From Paraburkholderia silviterrae (GTDB taxonomy: Bacteria > Pseudomonadota > Gammaproteobacteria > Burkholderiales > Burkholderiaceae), in NCBI RefSeq assembly GCF_004353915.1, contig NZ_SMRP01000008.1, positions 62,001 to 126,000 on the forward strand: a stretch of DNA of 64,000 nucleotides. Direction: 5' to 3'. This document shows, piece after piece, positions 44,605 through 53,954 of the stretch (within the stretch, counting starts at the first letter, position 1; each line of letters opens with the position of its first letter). A program made the translations under genes and the position numbers. The notes under the pieces were generated by a model. The model was not told the origin of the DNA. It ran no database searches and was given only the letters and a program-made list of their open reading frames with translations.

Positions 44605-47600
44605 ATGAAAGTGACGTTGCCCGTCCTGCAGATTGCTCAAAGTGCGCCGCAACGCATGCCACGCTCGTCGCGGCGTTCGCGTTTCATCTGGCCCTGGACC
44701 TGCCGCTCGCTTGCGCCGGTGCTCGCGCACATGTTCCGTTTTGCGCGGCTGGCGTGCGTCCTGGTTTGTGTGACGGTGGGCGCGCTTGCACACGCGGGGC
44801 AAGCGCAGGTGGCAGAGTCAGGCGGGCCGGCCGGGTCCGCGCTGCCCCAATCCGGACCGGTGGCCGCTTCCGCAGCCCGGGCGGCCGAATCCGGCGGTTT
44901 TCCCCCGGTACTCACGGTCGGCGTTGTCGCGGGAGGGTGGCCGCCGCTCGAGGTGCTCGACGGCAACACGCTGAGCGGTTTCAGCGCCGACTACCTGCGG
45001 CTCGTCGTGGGCTCGCAGGTGAAGCTCGTGCCGCGCGTCTACCCCAATATGACCGCCTTGCTCGCGGGCGCGTGCGCAGCCGAAATCGACCTGGTCATGA
45101 GCCTCGCACGCGCACCGCAGCGAGAGCGCTGTCTCTCGTTCACCGTGCCTTATCTGAGCGGCAACGTTGCATTCGTTACGCGCGTGGGCAACGAGGCGAT
45201 CGCCACCACGGCGCGCCGCTTTGCCCGTGCGCGCATTGCCGTCGAAAACGGCTATGTCCTCGAGCCGTTATTGCGCGAGCGCTTTGCTCAAGCGGAGATT
45301 CTGTCGTTCACGAACACTGGCGCTGCCATACACGCCGTCGCGCAGGGCAGCGCCGATGTCTACGCCGGTTTCGCGCCGGCCGTGCGCTATCAGCTCATCC
45401 ACCATGACGCCTACCGCGGCCTGCGCGTCGCCTACGAGGAGCGCATCAAGGTGCGCGAGCTGCGCTTTGCGGTGCCGGTCTCCAAGGTAGCGTTGCGCGA
45501 CCAGCTGAACGTGGCTGCGGGCGGCGTGCGTCCCACTGCCGCGTCTGCGCTGCGCGCGCGCTGGCTCGACGGCGGCGAGGGCGCTGGTCACGGCGCGCAG
45601 TTGCGCTCGCCGCCATTCGATCTCGACGCCGGCGAACGTGCATGGCTGCGCTCGCTGCCGCCATTGCGGGTCGGCTTCGACGCGGGCTGGCTGCCCTTTA
45701 GCTACGCGAGCCGCCGCGGATATACCTCGGGCATGGCGAACGACTACCTCAATTATCTGAGCCGCAAGCTGGGCGTGACCTTCGAGCGCGTGCCGGTGAC
45801 CAACTGGCCGGATGCGGACAGTGCGTTCCAGCGTGGCGAATTCGCCCTGCTCGCGACCATGGTGGACGATGGCGGGTTACCCGAGAACACGCTCTACACT
45901 CAGGCCTTCGAACACTATCCGCTCGTGATCGTCGGGCGCCGCGACGAGCCGATGGCGCGCAGCCTGAGCGACTATGTCGAGCGCCGCGTGGTGCTGGCGC
46001 CGCATGCGCCGGCGGCGCACGTGCTGTTTGGCGCGGCACAGCCCATTCGCGTGCTGCGTGTCGCCACGCTCGAGCAAGGGCTCGCGCTGGTCCAGCGCAA
46101 TGATGCCGACGTGCTGGTAGGCGACGCTGCGGCACTCGACGGACCGCTCAGCCGCCAGTACATCGAAACGCTCAAGGTGGTGGGCGCGATCGGCGCGGAT
46201 GGAGCGACAGCCTTCGCGGTGCGCACCGACCTCGCGCCGCTCAAGACGCTCATCGATCGCGCACTCGACGCGATGTCACCCGTCGAGCAGCAGGAGATCC
46301 GCAACCACTGGACGGCTGTGGCCACCGAGCGTAGCGGCGGGTGGAGCGTGAATGCGCTGCGGCTCCTGCCGCTCCTGATCGCGTTTGGCGTGGTGCTGCT
46401 CGTCACGCTGCGCGCCTACGTGCTTCTGCAGCGCGAAATGCGCCGGCGCCGGCGTGCCGAGCAGGTGCTCGCGAAGCAGGTCGAACTGCAGGACACCATG
46501 ACGGAGATGATTCCCTATCCGCTTGGCGTGCGCGATCTCGAAAATCGCTACCTGGCGGTCAACCGCGCATACGAAGAGATGACCGGCGTGCGGCGCAGCG
46601 AAGTGCTTGGCCGCACCGGCGCCGCGGTGGCGGCGTGGGGCGCGGAAAACAGCCTGCGCGTGGAAGATCTCTACAGAAAGACGGTCGAGGAGGGCAAGGG
46701 CCAGCGCGTCGAGTTCGCGTTCGATGGCCCCGGCGGCACCGGCGGACCCGACGGCGAGAAGCGCCACGGCATTTTCTGGACCCGGCTGTGCCGCGATGCG
46801 CGCGGCGCGCCCTTGTGCGTGCTAGGCACGATGATCGACATCACCGAGATTCGCCGCGCCGAAATGCGGGCGCGCGCCTCCGAGCGGCTGCTCTCGGACG
46901 TCACGCGCTCGCTGCCCGCCATCGTGTTCCAGTTGCGGCGCGGGCCTGATGGCCGATACGCGTTTCCGTACCTCGGAGGCGACACGGAGCGCTTGCTCGG
47001 CGACGCCGTCACGCAACTCATGCGAGCGAGCGCGCTCGACCTCGCGCGCGTGAATCCCCGCGACCGCGCGCGGCTTGCTACGGCGCTCGAGCGCTCGGCG
47101 CGCCTGCTCATGCCGGTGAACACCGAGTTCCGCTTTCACGGCGCGGCCGGGCTGCTCTGGGTGCGCGCGGAGTTTGTGCCGCGCCGCACGGAAGATGGCG
47201 CGGTCGTCTGGAGCGGCTACGCAGTGGATGCGAACGTCGAGCATGCCCGCGCCGACGAGCTCGCGCGCGCACGCGACCTTGCCGAGGCCGCGTCGCGCGC
47301 AAAGGACGACTTCCTCGCGATGATGAGCCACGAGATCCGCACACCCATGAACGGTGTGCTCGGTCTCGTGGAGGTGCTCGAGCGGACGCCGCTCAATCCC
47401 GATCAGACCCAGATGGTCGGCATGGTGCACGAGTCGGCAGGCGCGCTGCTGCAGATCCTCGACGATTTGCTCGACTACTCGAAGATCCAGGCCGGGCGCC
47501 TCGTGATTGCGTCCGAGCCGTTCGGCATGCGCGAGCTCGTCGACAACGCCGTGGGCTTGCTCGCTGGGCGGGCGCACGAGAAGGGGCTCAAGGTGCGCGT

Positions 47601-49305
47601 GGGCGTCGAGGCTGGCGTGGCGGCGCTGCTGCGCGGCGACAGCGTGCGCCTGAGGCAGATTCTGTTCAATCTGCTCAGCAACGCGATCAAGTTCACACCG
47701 CATGGCGAAGTGAGCGTGAACGTGGCGGCGCGCGACGTGGCGGGTCCGCGCGGCAAGCCAACGCGCCAGCGTGTCGCAATTACGGTGTCCGATACGGGCA
47801 TCGGCATCGCGCCGGAAGCGCAGGCCCAGCTCTTCGAGCCTTTCGTGCAGGCGGAGACGTCTACTACGAGGCGCTTTGGCGGCACGGGCCTCGGCCTGAC
47901 GATCAGCCGCAAGCTCGCGGCCCTGATGGGCGGCACGCTCGAGCTGCACAGCGAAGTTGGCCGGGGCACCCGTCTCACGCTGCATATCGAATTGCCGCTC
48001 GAAGCGCGGGCCGGTCACGCGAATGGCTTGCGCGGCAAGCGCGCGCTCGTGATTTGCGACGATGCGCGCGTTGCCGGCGCGCTCATGCATTTCGGCGTCT
48101 CGCTCGGCATGAAGATGACGCGTCTCGAGTCGGGCCCGTGCGTCCTGGCCGCGATGCGCAAGCTGGAGGCGCACGGCGGCGTCGATCTCGTGTTCGTCGC
48201 GGAAGCGCTCGCGGGCGCGCTCGACGGGCATGGCGCACCGGTCATCCGCCTGACGGACAATCCCAAGCCGAGCGGCTACCGGGTGGTGGAGAGCGGTGTG
48301 CGGGTGAGCGTCAATCCGCTTTCGTGGCGCGGCCTGGGCGCGGCTTGTGCGATGGCGCTCACTGGCCTGCCCGCGGTCGCGGCGCGGCCCTCGCTCGCGG
48401 CGGAAACCGCCCTCACGGCGCCCGATCGCGAGAAGGAGCGCTCGGCGGGCCGCCTGATTCTCGTCGCAGAGGATCACCCTGTGAATCAGGAGCTGATCCG
48501 TCATCAGCTCGCGCTGCTCGGCTTCGCGTGCGACGTGGTCGACGATGGCGCACAGGCGCTGGATGCGCTGGAGAAGGAGCACTACGGTTGCCTGATCACC
48601 GATTGCCATATGCCGAACGTATCGGGCTACGACCTTGCACGCAGAGTGCGCGAGATCGAAGCGGCCGGGACGGGCAAGGCGCGCGCGACGGGCAAGGCTG
48701 CGGGCAGCGTGCCGCGCCTGCCGATTCTCGGCATTACGGCGAACACGGCGCCCGAGAACTTGCGCCTGTGCCGTGAGGCGGGCATGGACGACTGCCTCAT
48801 CAAGCCCACGCGCGTCGCGACGCTGCGCGATCAGCTCGCGCGCTGGTTCGGCGCCGAGAACGCGCTGCGCACGGCGCACGAGCACACGGTGCCGAATCAG
48901 GGCGCCAGCGCAGTGATGTGCGACGCGGCTGCGCTGCAGGACGAGGCCGTCGAGGCGGCCGTGGCCGATCCGCTCGACCTCGCGCATATGATCCAGGTGT
49001 GGGGCAGCGAGGCCACGGTGAAGACCTTGCTGGGCTCGTTCGTCAGCGCGATGCGCGACGACCTGGACGCGCTGCCGGAGTTGCTGGAGGACGTCGATAT
49101 CGCGCGCTTGCGCGAGTGGCATCACCGGCTCGCGGGTGCGGTGGGCGTGCTGCATTATCCGGCGCTGCTCGCGGTGCTCGAAACCTGGCGTCGTCACATG
49201 AACACTCATACGCCGGAGCAATTGCGCGACGAGGGGTTTGCGCTCATGCGCACCTGTCACGAGATGCTCGACGGTATCGAGCAACAGGCCGCGCTGCTCG
49301 CCTGA
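44605..49305 (+). CDS. BvgS/EvgS-like hybrid sensor histidine kinase with tandem periplasmic binding domains
   Basis: This protein has 1566 residues from the ATG at 44605. Its parts are a signal region (hydrophobic core FARLACVLVCVTVGALAHA, about 44-63), two SBP_bac_3 Venus-flytrap domains (about 100-325 and 350-580), and one TM (587-609). Two PAS domains (about 630-740 and 755-880), HisKA with His909 in MMSHEIRTPMNG, and HATPase_c (NLLSNAIKFT, GGTGLGLTISRKL) come next. A degenerate receiver (about 1142-1255), a true receiver with Asp1333 in TDCHMPNVSG, and an Hpt domain with WHHRLAG (His1506/1507) complete it. Phosphorelay His-Asp-His to a response regulator is expected. An ATG at 44731 would give a more typical signal peptide. 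Confidence 0.93.
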   Translation: MKVTLPVLQIAQSAPQRMPRSSRRSRFIWPWTCRSLAPVLAHMFRFARLACVLVCVTVGALAHAGQAQVAESGGPAGSALPQSGPVAASAARAAESGGFPPVLTVGVVAGGWPPLEVLDGNTLSGFSADYLRLVVGSQVKLVPRVYPNMTALLAGACAAEIDLVMSLARAPQRERCLSFTVPYLSGNVAFVTRVGNEAIATTARRFARARIAVENGYVLEPLLRERFAQAEILSFTNTGAAIHAVAQGSADVYAGFAPAVRYQLIHHDAYRGLRVAYEERIKVRELRFAVPVSKVALRDQLNVAAGGVRPTAASALRARWLDGGEGAGHGAQLRSPPFDLDAGERAWLRSLPPLRVGFDAGWLPFSYASRRGYTSGMANDYLNYLSRKLGVTFERVPVTNWPDADSAFQRGEFALLATMVDDGGLPENTLYTQAFEHYPLVIVGRRDEPMARSLSDYVERRVVLAPHAPAAHVLFGAAQPIRVLRVATLEQGLALVQRNDADVLVGDAAALDGPLSRQYIETLKVVGAIGADGATAFAVRTDLAPLKTLIDRALDAMSPVEQQEIRNHWTAVATERSGGWSVNALRLLPLLIAFGVVLLVTLRAYVLLQREMRRRRRAEQVLAKQVELQDTMTEMIPYPLGVRDLENRYLAVNRAYEEMTGVRRSEVLGRTGAAVAAWGAENSLRVEDLYRKTVEEGKGQRVEFAFDGPGGTGGPDGEKRHGIFWTRLCRDARGAPLCVLGTMIDITEIRRAEMRARASERLLSDVTRSLPAIVFQLRRGPDGRYAFPYLGGDTERLLGDAVTQLMRASALDLARVNPRDRARLATALERSARLLMPVNTEFRFHGAAGLLWVRAEFVPRRTEDGAVVWSGYAVDANVEHARADELARARDLAEAASRAKDDFLAMMSHEIRTPMNGVLGLVEVLERTPLNPDQTQMVGMVHESAGALLQILDDLLDYSKIQAGRLVIASEPFGMRELVDNAVGLLAGRAHEKGLKVRVGVEAGVAALLRGDSVRLRQILFNLLSNAIKFTPHGEVSVNVAARDVAGPRGKPTRQRVAITVSDTGIGIAPEAQAQLFEPFVQAETSTTRRFGGTGLGLTISRKLAALMGGTLELHSEVGRGTRLTLHIELPLEARAGHANGLRGKRALVICDDARVAGALMHFGVSLGMKMTRLESGPCVLAAMRKLEAHGGVDLVFVAEALAGALDGHGAPVIRLTDNPKPSGYRVVESGVRVSVNPLSWRGLGAACAMALTGLPAVAARPSLAAETALTAPDREKERSAGRLILVAEDHPVNQELIRHQLALLGFACDVVDDGAQALDALEKEHYGCLITDCHMPNVSGYDLARRVREIEAAGTGKARATGKAAGSVPRLPILGITANTAPENLRLCREAGMDDCLIKPTRVATLRDQLARWFGAENALRTAHEHTVPNQGASAVMCDAAALQDEAVEAAVADPLDLAHMIQVWGSEATVKTLLGSFVSAMRDDLDALPELLEDVDIARLREWHHRLAGAVGVLHYPALLAVLETWRRHMNTHTPEQLRDEGFALMRTCHEMLDGIEQQAALLA

Positions 49306-49436
49306 AGCACGCATTCATCCTGATGTGCCCCAGTCGAACGCGAAACTGGCAGTTTTGCCAGAAAAGAACGAGAGTTCGCTAAGGTCCGCTGGAGGCCTGA
49401 GGTTAGACCGCCCGGACAGCGGGTGAGCAGCAGGCG

Positions 49437-49462
49437 AAAAAAAACGCGGCCGAAGCCGCGTT
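49437..49462 (-). terminator. rho-independent terminator after the LysR gene
   Basis: Read on the minus strand, AACGCGGC, a TTCG tetraloop and GCCGCGTT are followed by a run of Ts. It lies about 90 bp beyond the stop of the LysR gene, in the 246-bp convergent gap with the kinase gene. Confidence 0.88.
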
Positions 49463-49551
49463 CAAGCTTGGAGACCCTTCGATGAAGAGTCACTTCTCGC
49501 AAAAAGAAGCATAGTGCGCGCGCCGTCAGAAATCGAGACAAAAACGATCAA

Positions 49552-50493
49552 TTAATTATTACCGGAAGTGTCGATAATCGTCTGGCGAGAAGCGTCCTGG
49601 TCGCGGAACCAGTCGACCGTGAAGTCGACGAACGAGCGCGTTTTCGCGGGCACGTGGCGCCGGCCTGGATAGACCAGCGAGAGCTCCTTGTCGGCGTCGC
49701 GAATTTCGTAGTCGGCGAGCACTCGCACGAGCGTGCCTTGCGCCAGATCCGTGGCCACCTGGCTCGCTGGCAGGATCGTGATGCCCATGCCGGTCAGCGC
49801 GGCCTGACGCAGCATCACCGAATTATTGACGGCATAGGCCGGCTCGATCCGCACCAGCTCGCGCACGCCTTCGGTGCTCGCGAAATGCCATTCGTTACCG
49901 TGAATGTCGGTGGAAGGTGCGAGCAGCGTATGGTGCACGAGCTCGTGCGGATGGCTGGGCACGCAGTGCCCGTCGAGGTAGGCCGGCGAAGCCACCGCGA
50001 CCGGCGTAACGGTGACGAGCGGACGCCGGATCAGCGTGCCGCCACTGACCTGGCGTGGCGCCACAATGCCGACGTCGAAGCCTTCTTCGATCAGGTCGAC
50101 GGGGCGGTGCAGCAGCGTGAGAGCGAGCCTGACTTGCGAGAATGCGGCCAGATACTGCTTGAGTAGCGGCGTGAGGTCGTGCAGCGAGAACGACGCATGC
50201 GCGACCACGCGCAGTGTGCCCGAGGGCACCGAAACGCCGTGTGCGATCTGCGTTTCGACGCGTTCCAGATCTTCGAGCATGTGCCGGCATGCCTGGGCAT
50301 AGGCGCTACCTGCTTCGGTCAGCGAAATGCTGCGCGTATTGCGGTTGATGAGGCGCGTATGGAGATGCGCCTCGAGCAGCGCAACATAGCGCGTGACAAC
50401 GGCGTTCGAAAGATTGAGGCTTGCGGCGGCGCGACCGAACGAGCCATGATCGGCGACGCTCGTGAACACGCGCATCGCCTGGAGCTGATTCAT
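49552..50493 (-). CDS. LysR-family transcriptional regulator
   Basis: This 313-residue protein has an N-terminal HTH (MNQLQAMRVFTSVADHGSFG then LSNAVVTRYVALLEAHLHTR) and a substrate-binding domain of the CrgA/DsdC-like type-2 fold. The start at 50493 is the conserved Met; an in-frame ATG at 50508 is an alternative. It is divergent from the porin gene across 478 bp and could regulate it. The ligand is unknown. Confidence 0.92.
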   Translation of the reverse strand: MNQLQAMRVFTSVADHGSFGRAAASLNLSNAVVTRYVALLEAHLHTRLINRNTRSISLTEAGSAYAQACRHMLEDLERVETQIAHGVSVPSGTLRVVAHASFSLHDLTPLLKQYLAAFSQVRLALTLLHRPVDLIEEGFDVGIVAPRQVSGGTLIRRPLVTVTPVAVASPAYLDGHCVPSHPHELVHHTLLAPSTDIHGNEWHFASTEGVRELVRIEPAYAVNNSVMLRQAALTGMGITILPASQVATDLAQGTLVRVLADYEIRDADKELSLVYPGRRHVPAKTRSFVDFTVDWFRDQDASRQTIIDTSGNN

Positions 50494-50671
50494 GGTTTTG
50501 GGCCGCATCGATATGGGACTGACAGGATTTGCAGCGTTGGGGCGATATTCGCCCACGCACAGACGAGGCTCACCGCAGGCCTGCAGCGCGAGCGTTGCCG
50601 GATAGTACCGACAGGGATTGCCCCAGGGAATGAGACAGTTCCTAAACCGCTATTTGTCTCGAATTAATGGT

Positions 50672-50706
50672 GTTGCCTCGTGGCAACGCTATATCGAGAT
50701 ATAGCG
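50672..50706. promoter_or_regulatory. back-to-back palindromes in the LysR / porin intergenic region
   Basis: GTTGCC-TCGT-GGCAAC (50672-50687) runs directly into CGCTATATC-GA-GATATAGCG (50687-50706), a perfect 9-bp-arm palindrome. Both lie about 270-300 bp upstream of the porin ATG and 180-213 bp from the LysR start. The second looks like an operator. I found no gene in the rest of this 478-bp gap; the short frames there lack family-like sequence. Confidence 0.6.
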
Positions 50707-50971
50707 CGATCCTTTCCTGTACGTGTGAATTTGAGATTGAGCGGGCGCTTTGACGGTCAAGCGATTGCGGGGTGTGCCGCTGGGGTATTCGACTTCCTCG
50801 AAAAGGCTTTTGCCATAGCGCGGGATGGCCGCCTTGAAAGTGACGACCATAAACTTTGGTCTGCATATCAATGCGGCGCTGTGTTTGCGGTGCCGAGGGA
50901 TCCAGTAAGCCGGCACGGCGCCGGCTGCGGCGTCCACTTTTTGCCGAAAGGCTTTGCATCGAAGGAAGTCT

Positions 50972-52114
50972 ATGAAAAAGAGTCTCGCTATTGCGGCCGC
51001 AGTCGCCGCGACATTTGCATCGGCGTCATACGCGCAAAGCAGCGTGACGCTCTACGGTATCGTCGATGCCGGTTTTACGTACACGACCAACGTGAACAAC
51101 AACGCGAACTACGCGTTGACGAGCGGCAACATTCAAGCGAGCCGTTGGGGCTTGCGTGGCGTTGAAGATCTCGGTGGTGGCTTGAAGACGATCTTCACCC
51201 TCGAAAGCGGCTTCAACATCGCGAACGGCCAGCAGAATGGCGGCCTGTTCAATCGTCAGTCGTATGTCGGCCTCACGCATCAGAACTACGGCACGCTCAC
51301 GTTCGGTCGTCAGTTCGACTCGATGATCGATTACATCGGCCCGATGACGGCGGTGGGTACCTGGGGGGGCAACTACATGGCCCACCTCATGGACAACGAC
51401 GACCTCAACGGCACGTTCTCGCTCAACAACTCGGTCAAGTACACGAGTCCGAACCTGTCGGGCTTCCAGTTCGGCGGCCTCTATGCGTTCTCGAACAACG
51501 CTAATGGCTTTGCAGTCAACCGCGCATATAGCGCCGGTATGAGCTACGCGCTCGAAGGTCTGCGACTCGGTGCGGCCTACACGCAGATCAACGGCGCGGA
51601 TGCTGGCGGCACCGGTGCGGTCCAGGGCTCGCCGCTGGTCAGCGCGTTCGGTGCGGGCAATGGCATCATTGGCGGTGTCGGCGTGAACAACCGTCAGCGC
51701 AACTGGGGCGCAGGCGCAAGCTACACCTACGGTCCGATGGTTGGCGGCGTCGTGTTCACGCAGTCGCGTCTGAACGACTCGTTCGGCCATTCGGTGCGAT
51801 TCAACAACATCGAGGCCAACGCGCGCTACAACCTGACGCCGGCTCTCGGCATCGGTGCGATGTACACGTACACGAACGCAAACGGCTCGATGCTCGACGC
51901 GAACGGCAGCAACTCGGCGCACTGGCACCAGTTCGCGCTGCAAGCCGACTACGCGCTCTCGAAGCGCACCGACGTCTATCTTGAAGGCGTCGGCATGTGG
52001 GGTGCCGGCGAGAACGCTGTCGGCATCACGCAGGTCGGCTACCAGGGCTCGAACAACTTCTCGTCGTCGAAGAACCAGGGCATCGTCACGACGGGTATCC
52101 GTCACCGCTTCTGA
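50972..52114 (+). CDS. outer-membrane porin (Gram-negative porin 4 family)
   Basis: This 380-residue protein has a cleavable signal peptide (MKKSLAIAAAVAATFASASYA, cleavage after AYA-type Ala) and a beta-barrel opening QSSVTLYGIVDAGFTYT, typical of betaproteobacterial OmpC-like general porins. The C-terminus is GIRHRF, ending in the Phe needed for outer-membrane insertion. Trimeric 16-strand porins of this type mediate diffusion of small solutes. A GAAGGAAG site precedes the ATG at 50972. A strong terminator lies 78 bp after the stop. Confidence 0.95.
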   Translation: MKKSLAIAAAVAATFASASYAQSSVTLYGIVDAGFTYTTNVNNNANYALTSGNIQASRWGLRGVEDLGGGLKTIFTLESGFNIANGQQNGGLFNRQSYVGLTHQNYGTLTFGRQFDSMIDYIGPMTAVGTWGGNYMAHLMDNDDLNGTFSLNNSVKYTSPNLSGFQFGGLYAFSNNANGFAVNRAYSAGMSYALEGLRLGAAYTQINGADAGGTGAVQGSPLVSAFGAGNGIIGGVGVNNRQRNWGAGASYTYGPMVGGVVFTQSRLNDSFGHSVRFNNIEANARYNLTPALGIGAMYTYTNANGSMLDANGSNSAHWHQFALQADYALSKRTDVYLEGVGMWGAGENAVGITQVGYQGSNNFSSSKNQGIVTTGIRHRF

Positions 52115-52191
52115 TGAAGCGGGCGGCCCGGCGCCAGGCCGGGCTGCTGAACCAGTCAAGAAGCGAAGTAGTAGAAGGTAGTACTTGGGTT

Positions 52192-52220
52192 AAGAGCGCC
52201 GCTCCCGGCGCTCTTTTTTT
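52192..52220 (+). terminator. rho-independent terminator after the porin gene
   Basis: AAGAGCGCC and GGCGCTCTT arms (9 bp) with a 6-nt loop are followed by a T run. Confidence 0.9.
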
Positions 52221-52360
52221 TCGCCTGTCACTTTTTGGTTCCGAAGTCTTCGCTACCATTCGTCATGTCGTATCGGACGCCTTTATCGGATTTGCTCTAG
52301 CATGTGGCGAGGCGGCTGTTGCCAGATGGTGCAGCGCGTCACAACAAACGGAGAAAACCC

Positions 52361-52795
52361 ATGAAAGCGCTTCGTCCGCTGCAGTTTGCTCTCGCTCTGT
52401 GTGTCCTTGCTTCCAGCGCCGCGTTCGCCGACACCGTCGCGCTGAAGGCCGATCTCGAACCTTCCAGCGAAGTGCCGCCGCGTGTGAGCCAGGGACACGG
52501 CATGCTCAATGCGACGTTTGACACATCCACGAAATCGCTGAACTGGACCATCACTTACGAGGGCCTGTCGGGCCCGGTGATGGCCGCGCATTTCCACGGC
52601 CCCGCGCCGGTCGGCCAGAACGCAGACGTGCAGGTGGGGATTCCCAAGGGTGAACTCGCCAGCCCGATCAAGGGTTCCGCAACCCTCAACGAAAAACAGG
52701 TTACCGATCTGATGGCTGGGCAGTGGTATTTCAACGTTCATACGCAAAAGAACCCGTCTGGCGAGATTCGCGGCCAGGTGCTCCCGGCGAATTGA
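52361..52795 (+). CDS. CHRD-domain exported protein
   Basis: This 144-residue protein has a signal peptide (MKALRPLQFALALCVLASSA, cleavage near AFA-DT at 23) and one CHRD domain. The domain shows the characteristic AHFHGPAPVGQNADVQV segment and the ending WYFNVHTQKNPSGEIRGQV. CHRD domains were named from the animal BMP inhibitor chordin; in bacteria they occur in exported proteins of unknown function. The ATG at 52361 has GGAGAA 7 bp upstream. It stands alone between the porin terminator and the hydrolase gene. Confidence 0.88.
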   Translation: MKALRPLQFALALCVLASSAAFADTVALKADLEPSSEVPPRVSQGHGMLNATFDTSTKSLNWTITYEGLSGPVMAAHFHGPAPVGQNADVQVGIPKGELASPIKGSATLNEKQVTDLMAGQWYFNVHTQKNPSGEIRGQVLPAN

Positions 52796-52919
52796 GCACC
52801 GGCGGGTTGTGCATCGCCAGGGTTGAGCGCCGCGTGAGTGCTTCATGAGCGCGCGCACGCGCTTCATGTCGATTGCGGCGCGTCTGAAGGCAAAGCGCGG
52901 TGCGAGGAGCCCATACCCC

Positions 52920-53954
52920 ATGAGTCTGCAAGGCAGGTTGATATGCTGGTTCTTGCGCCGCCGCTTTCTGCCGGCAACGCGCGGACCGGTCGACGTCGCA
53001 CGTGTGCGCGCGCAAACCGCGAAGCGCGTGTGGCTGCCTCAGGTACCCAAGGGTTGGCAATTGCGCGAGCAGTATCGCGTTGCCGGTGCTCCGGACGCCT
53101 CCGATGCTCCATTGAGCGGCGAATGGCTCGTGCGCGAAGGCGGGGCGCCGCGCGCGATCCTCTATCTGCATGGCGGCGGTTACTACTTCTGCTCGCCGAA
53201 GACGCACCGTGCGATCGCGTTCGGCCTCGCCATGCGCGCCGAGGCTGACCTCTTTTCGCTCGACTATCGTCTCGCGCCCGAGCATCCGTTCCCGGCGGCG
53301 CTCGACGACGCACTCGCCGCGTACCGGCGCTTGCTGGCCGATGGCGCGCCCGCCGAGTCGCTCGTGATCGCGGGCGACTCGGCGGGCGGCGGGCTCGCGC
53401 TGGCCACGCTCGTTGCACTGCGCGACGCCGGCGATCCGCTGCCCGCCGGCGCCGTGCTCTATTCGCCATGGACCGACCTGGCGGTCACTGGCGCGTCGAT
53501 TCACGAAAACGACGGTCGCGACCCGATGTTCTGCGGTGACGTGTTCGCGCGCGTTGCGCCGCTTTACCTGGGCGCGGCGAGCGCGACCGATCCCTATGCC
53601 TCGCCGCTTTACGCCGATTTCCACGGCTTGCCGCCGCTCTTCATGCTGGCGGGCAGCACCGAGACGCTGCTCGACGATACGCGTCGGGTCGCGGAGCGCG
53701 CCCGTGCGGCAGGCGTGAGCGTCGAGTGCGGGATCGAGCGCGATCTGCCGCATGTCTGGCCGATTTACGCGCCGTTCATGCCCGAAGCGCGGCGCGCGCT
53801 CGACGACTCCGCGCACTTCGTGAAGCGCGTGACGACGGCCGACGACAGCGCCCGCGCGCAGCGATCCGTGCACGTGCAGGCGGGACCCGGGCCAGACGCG
53901 CAGTCGAATGCCCATCGCGCGGCTCAATCGAGCGCAATGTCGATCCCGTCGTAG
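52920..53954 (+). CDS. alpha/beta hydrolase, hormone-sensitive-lipase (type IV) family
   Basis: This 344-residue protein has the HSL oxyanion motif HGGGY (84-88), the nucleophile GDSAGGG (Ser154) and a catalytic His in LPHVW (His278). The acid residue lies in the STETLLDD segment. It should hydrolyse short-chain esters or act on lipid substrates. I chose 52920 (MSLQGRLICWFLRRR) because AGGAG lies 10 bp upstream and the residues fit the family; in-frame ATGs at 52845 and 52866 are possible. Its 3' end overlaps the convergent EcsC gene by 31 bp. The C-terminal 35 residues, Ala/Ser/Gln-rich, are not family-like. Confidence 0.88.
   Translation: MSLQGRLICWFLRRRFLPATRGPVDVARVRAQTAKRVWLPQVPKGWQLREQYRVAGAPDASDAPLSGEWLVREGGAPRAILYLHGGGYYFCSPKTHRAIAFGLAMRAEADLFSLDYRLAPEHPFPAALDDALAAYRRLLADGAPAESLVIAGDSAGGGLALATLVALRDAGDPLPAGAVLYSPWTDLAVTGASIHENDGRDPMFCGDVFARVAPLYLGAASATDPYASPLYADFHGLPPLFMLAGSTETLLDDTRRVAERARAAGVSVECGIERDLPHVWPIYAPFMPEARRALDDSAHFVKRVTTADDSARAQRSVHVQAGPGPDAQSNAHRAAQSSAMSIPS

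Noticed and set aside
46822..49314. 830-codon minus-strand frame opposite the hybrid kinase
   Set aside because: Shadow of the kinase frame; low-complexity composition and no start context.
50680..51165. 161-codon plus-strand frame overlapping the porin start
   Set aside because: It overlaps the porin signal peptide in another frame and has no family-like sequence; the porin start is well supported.
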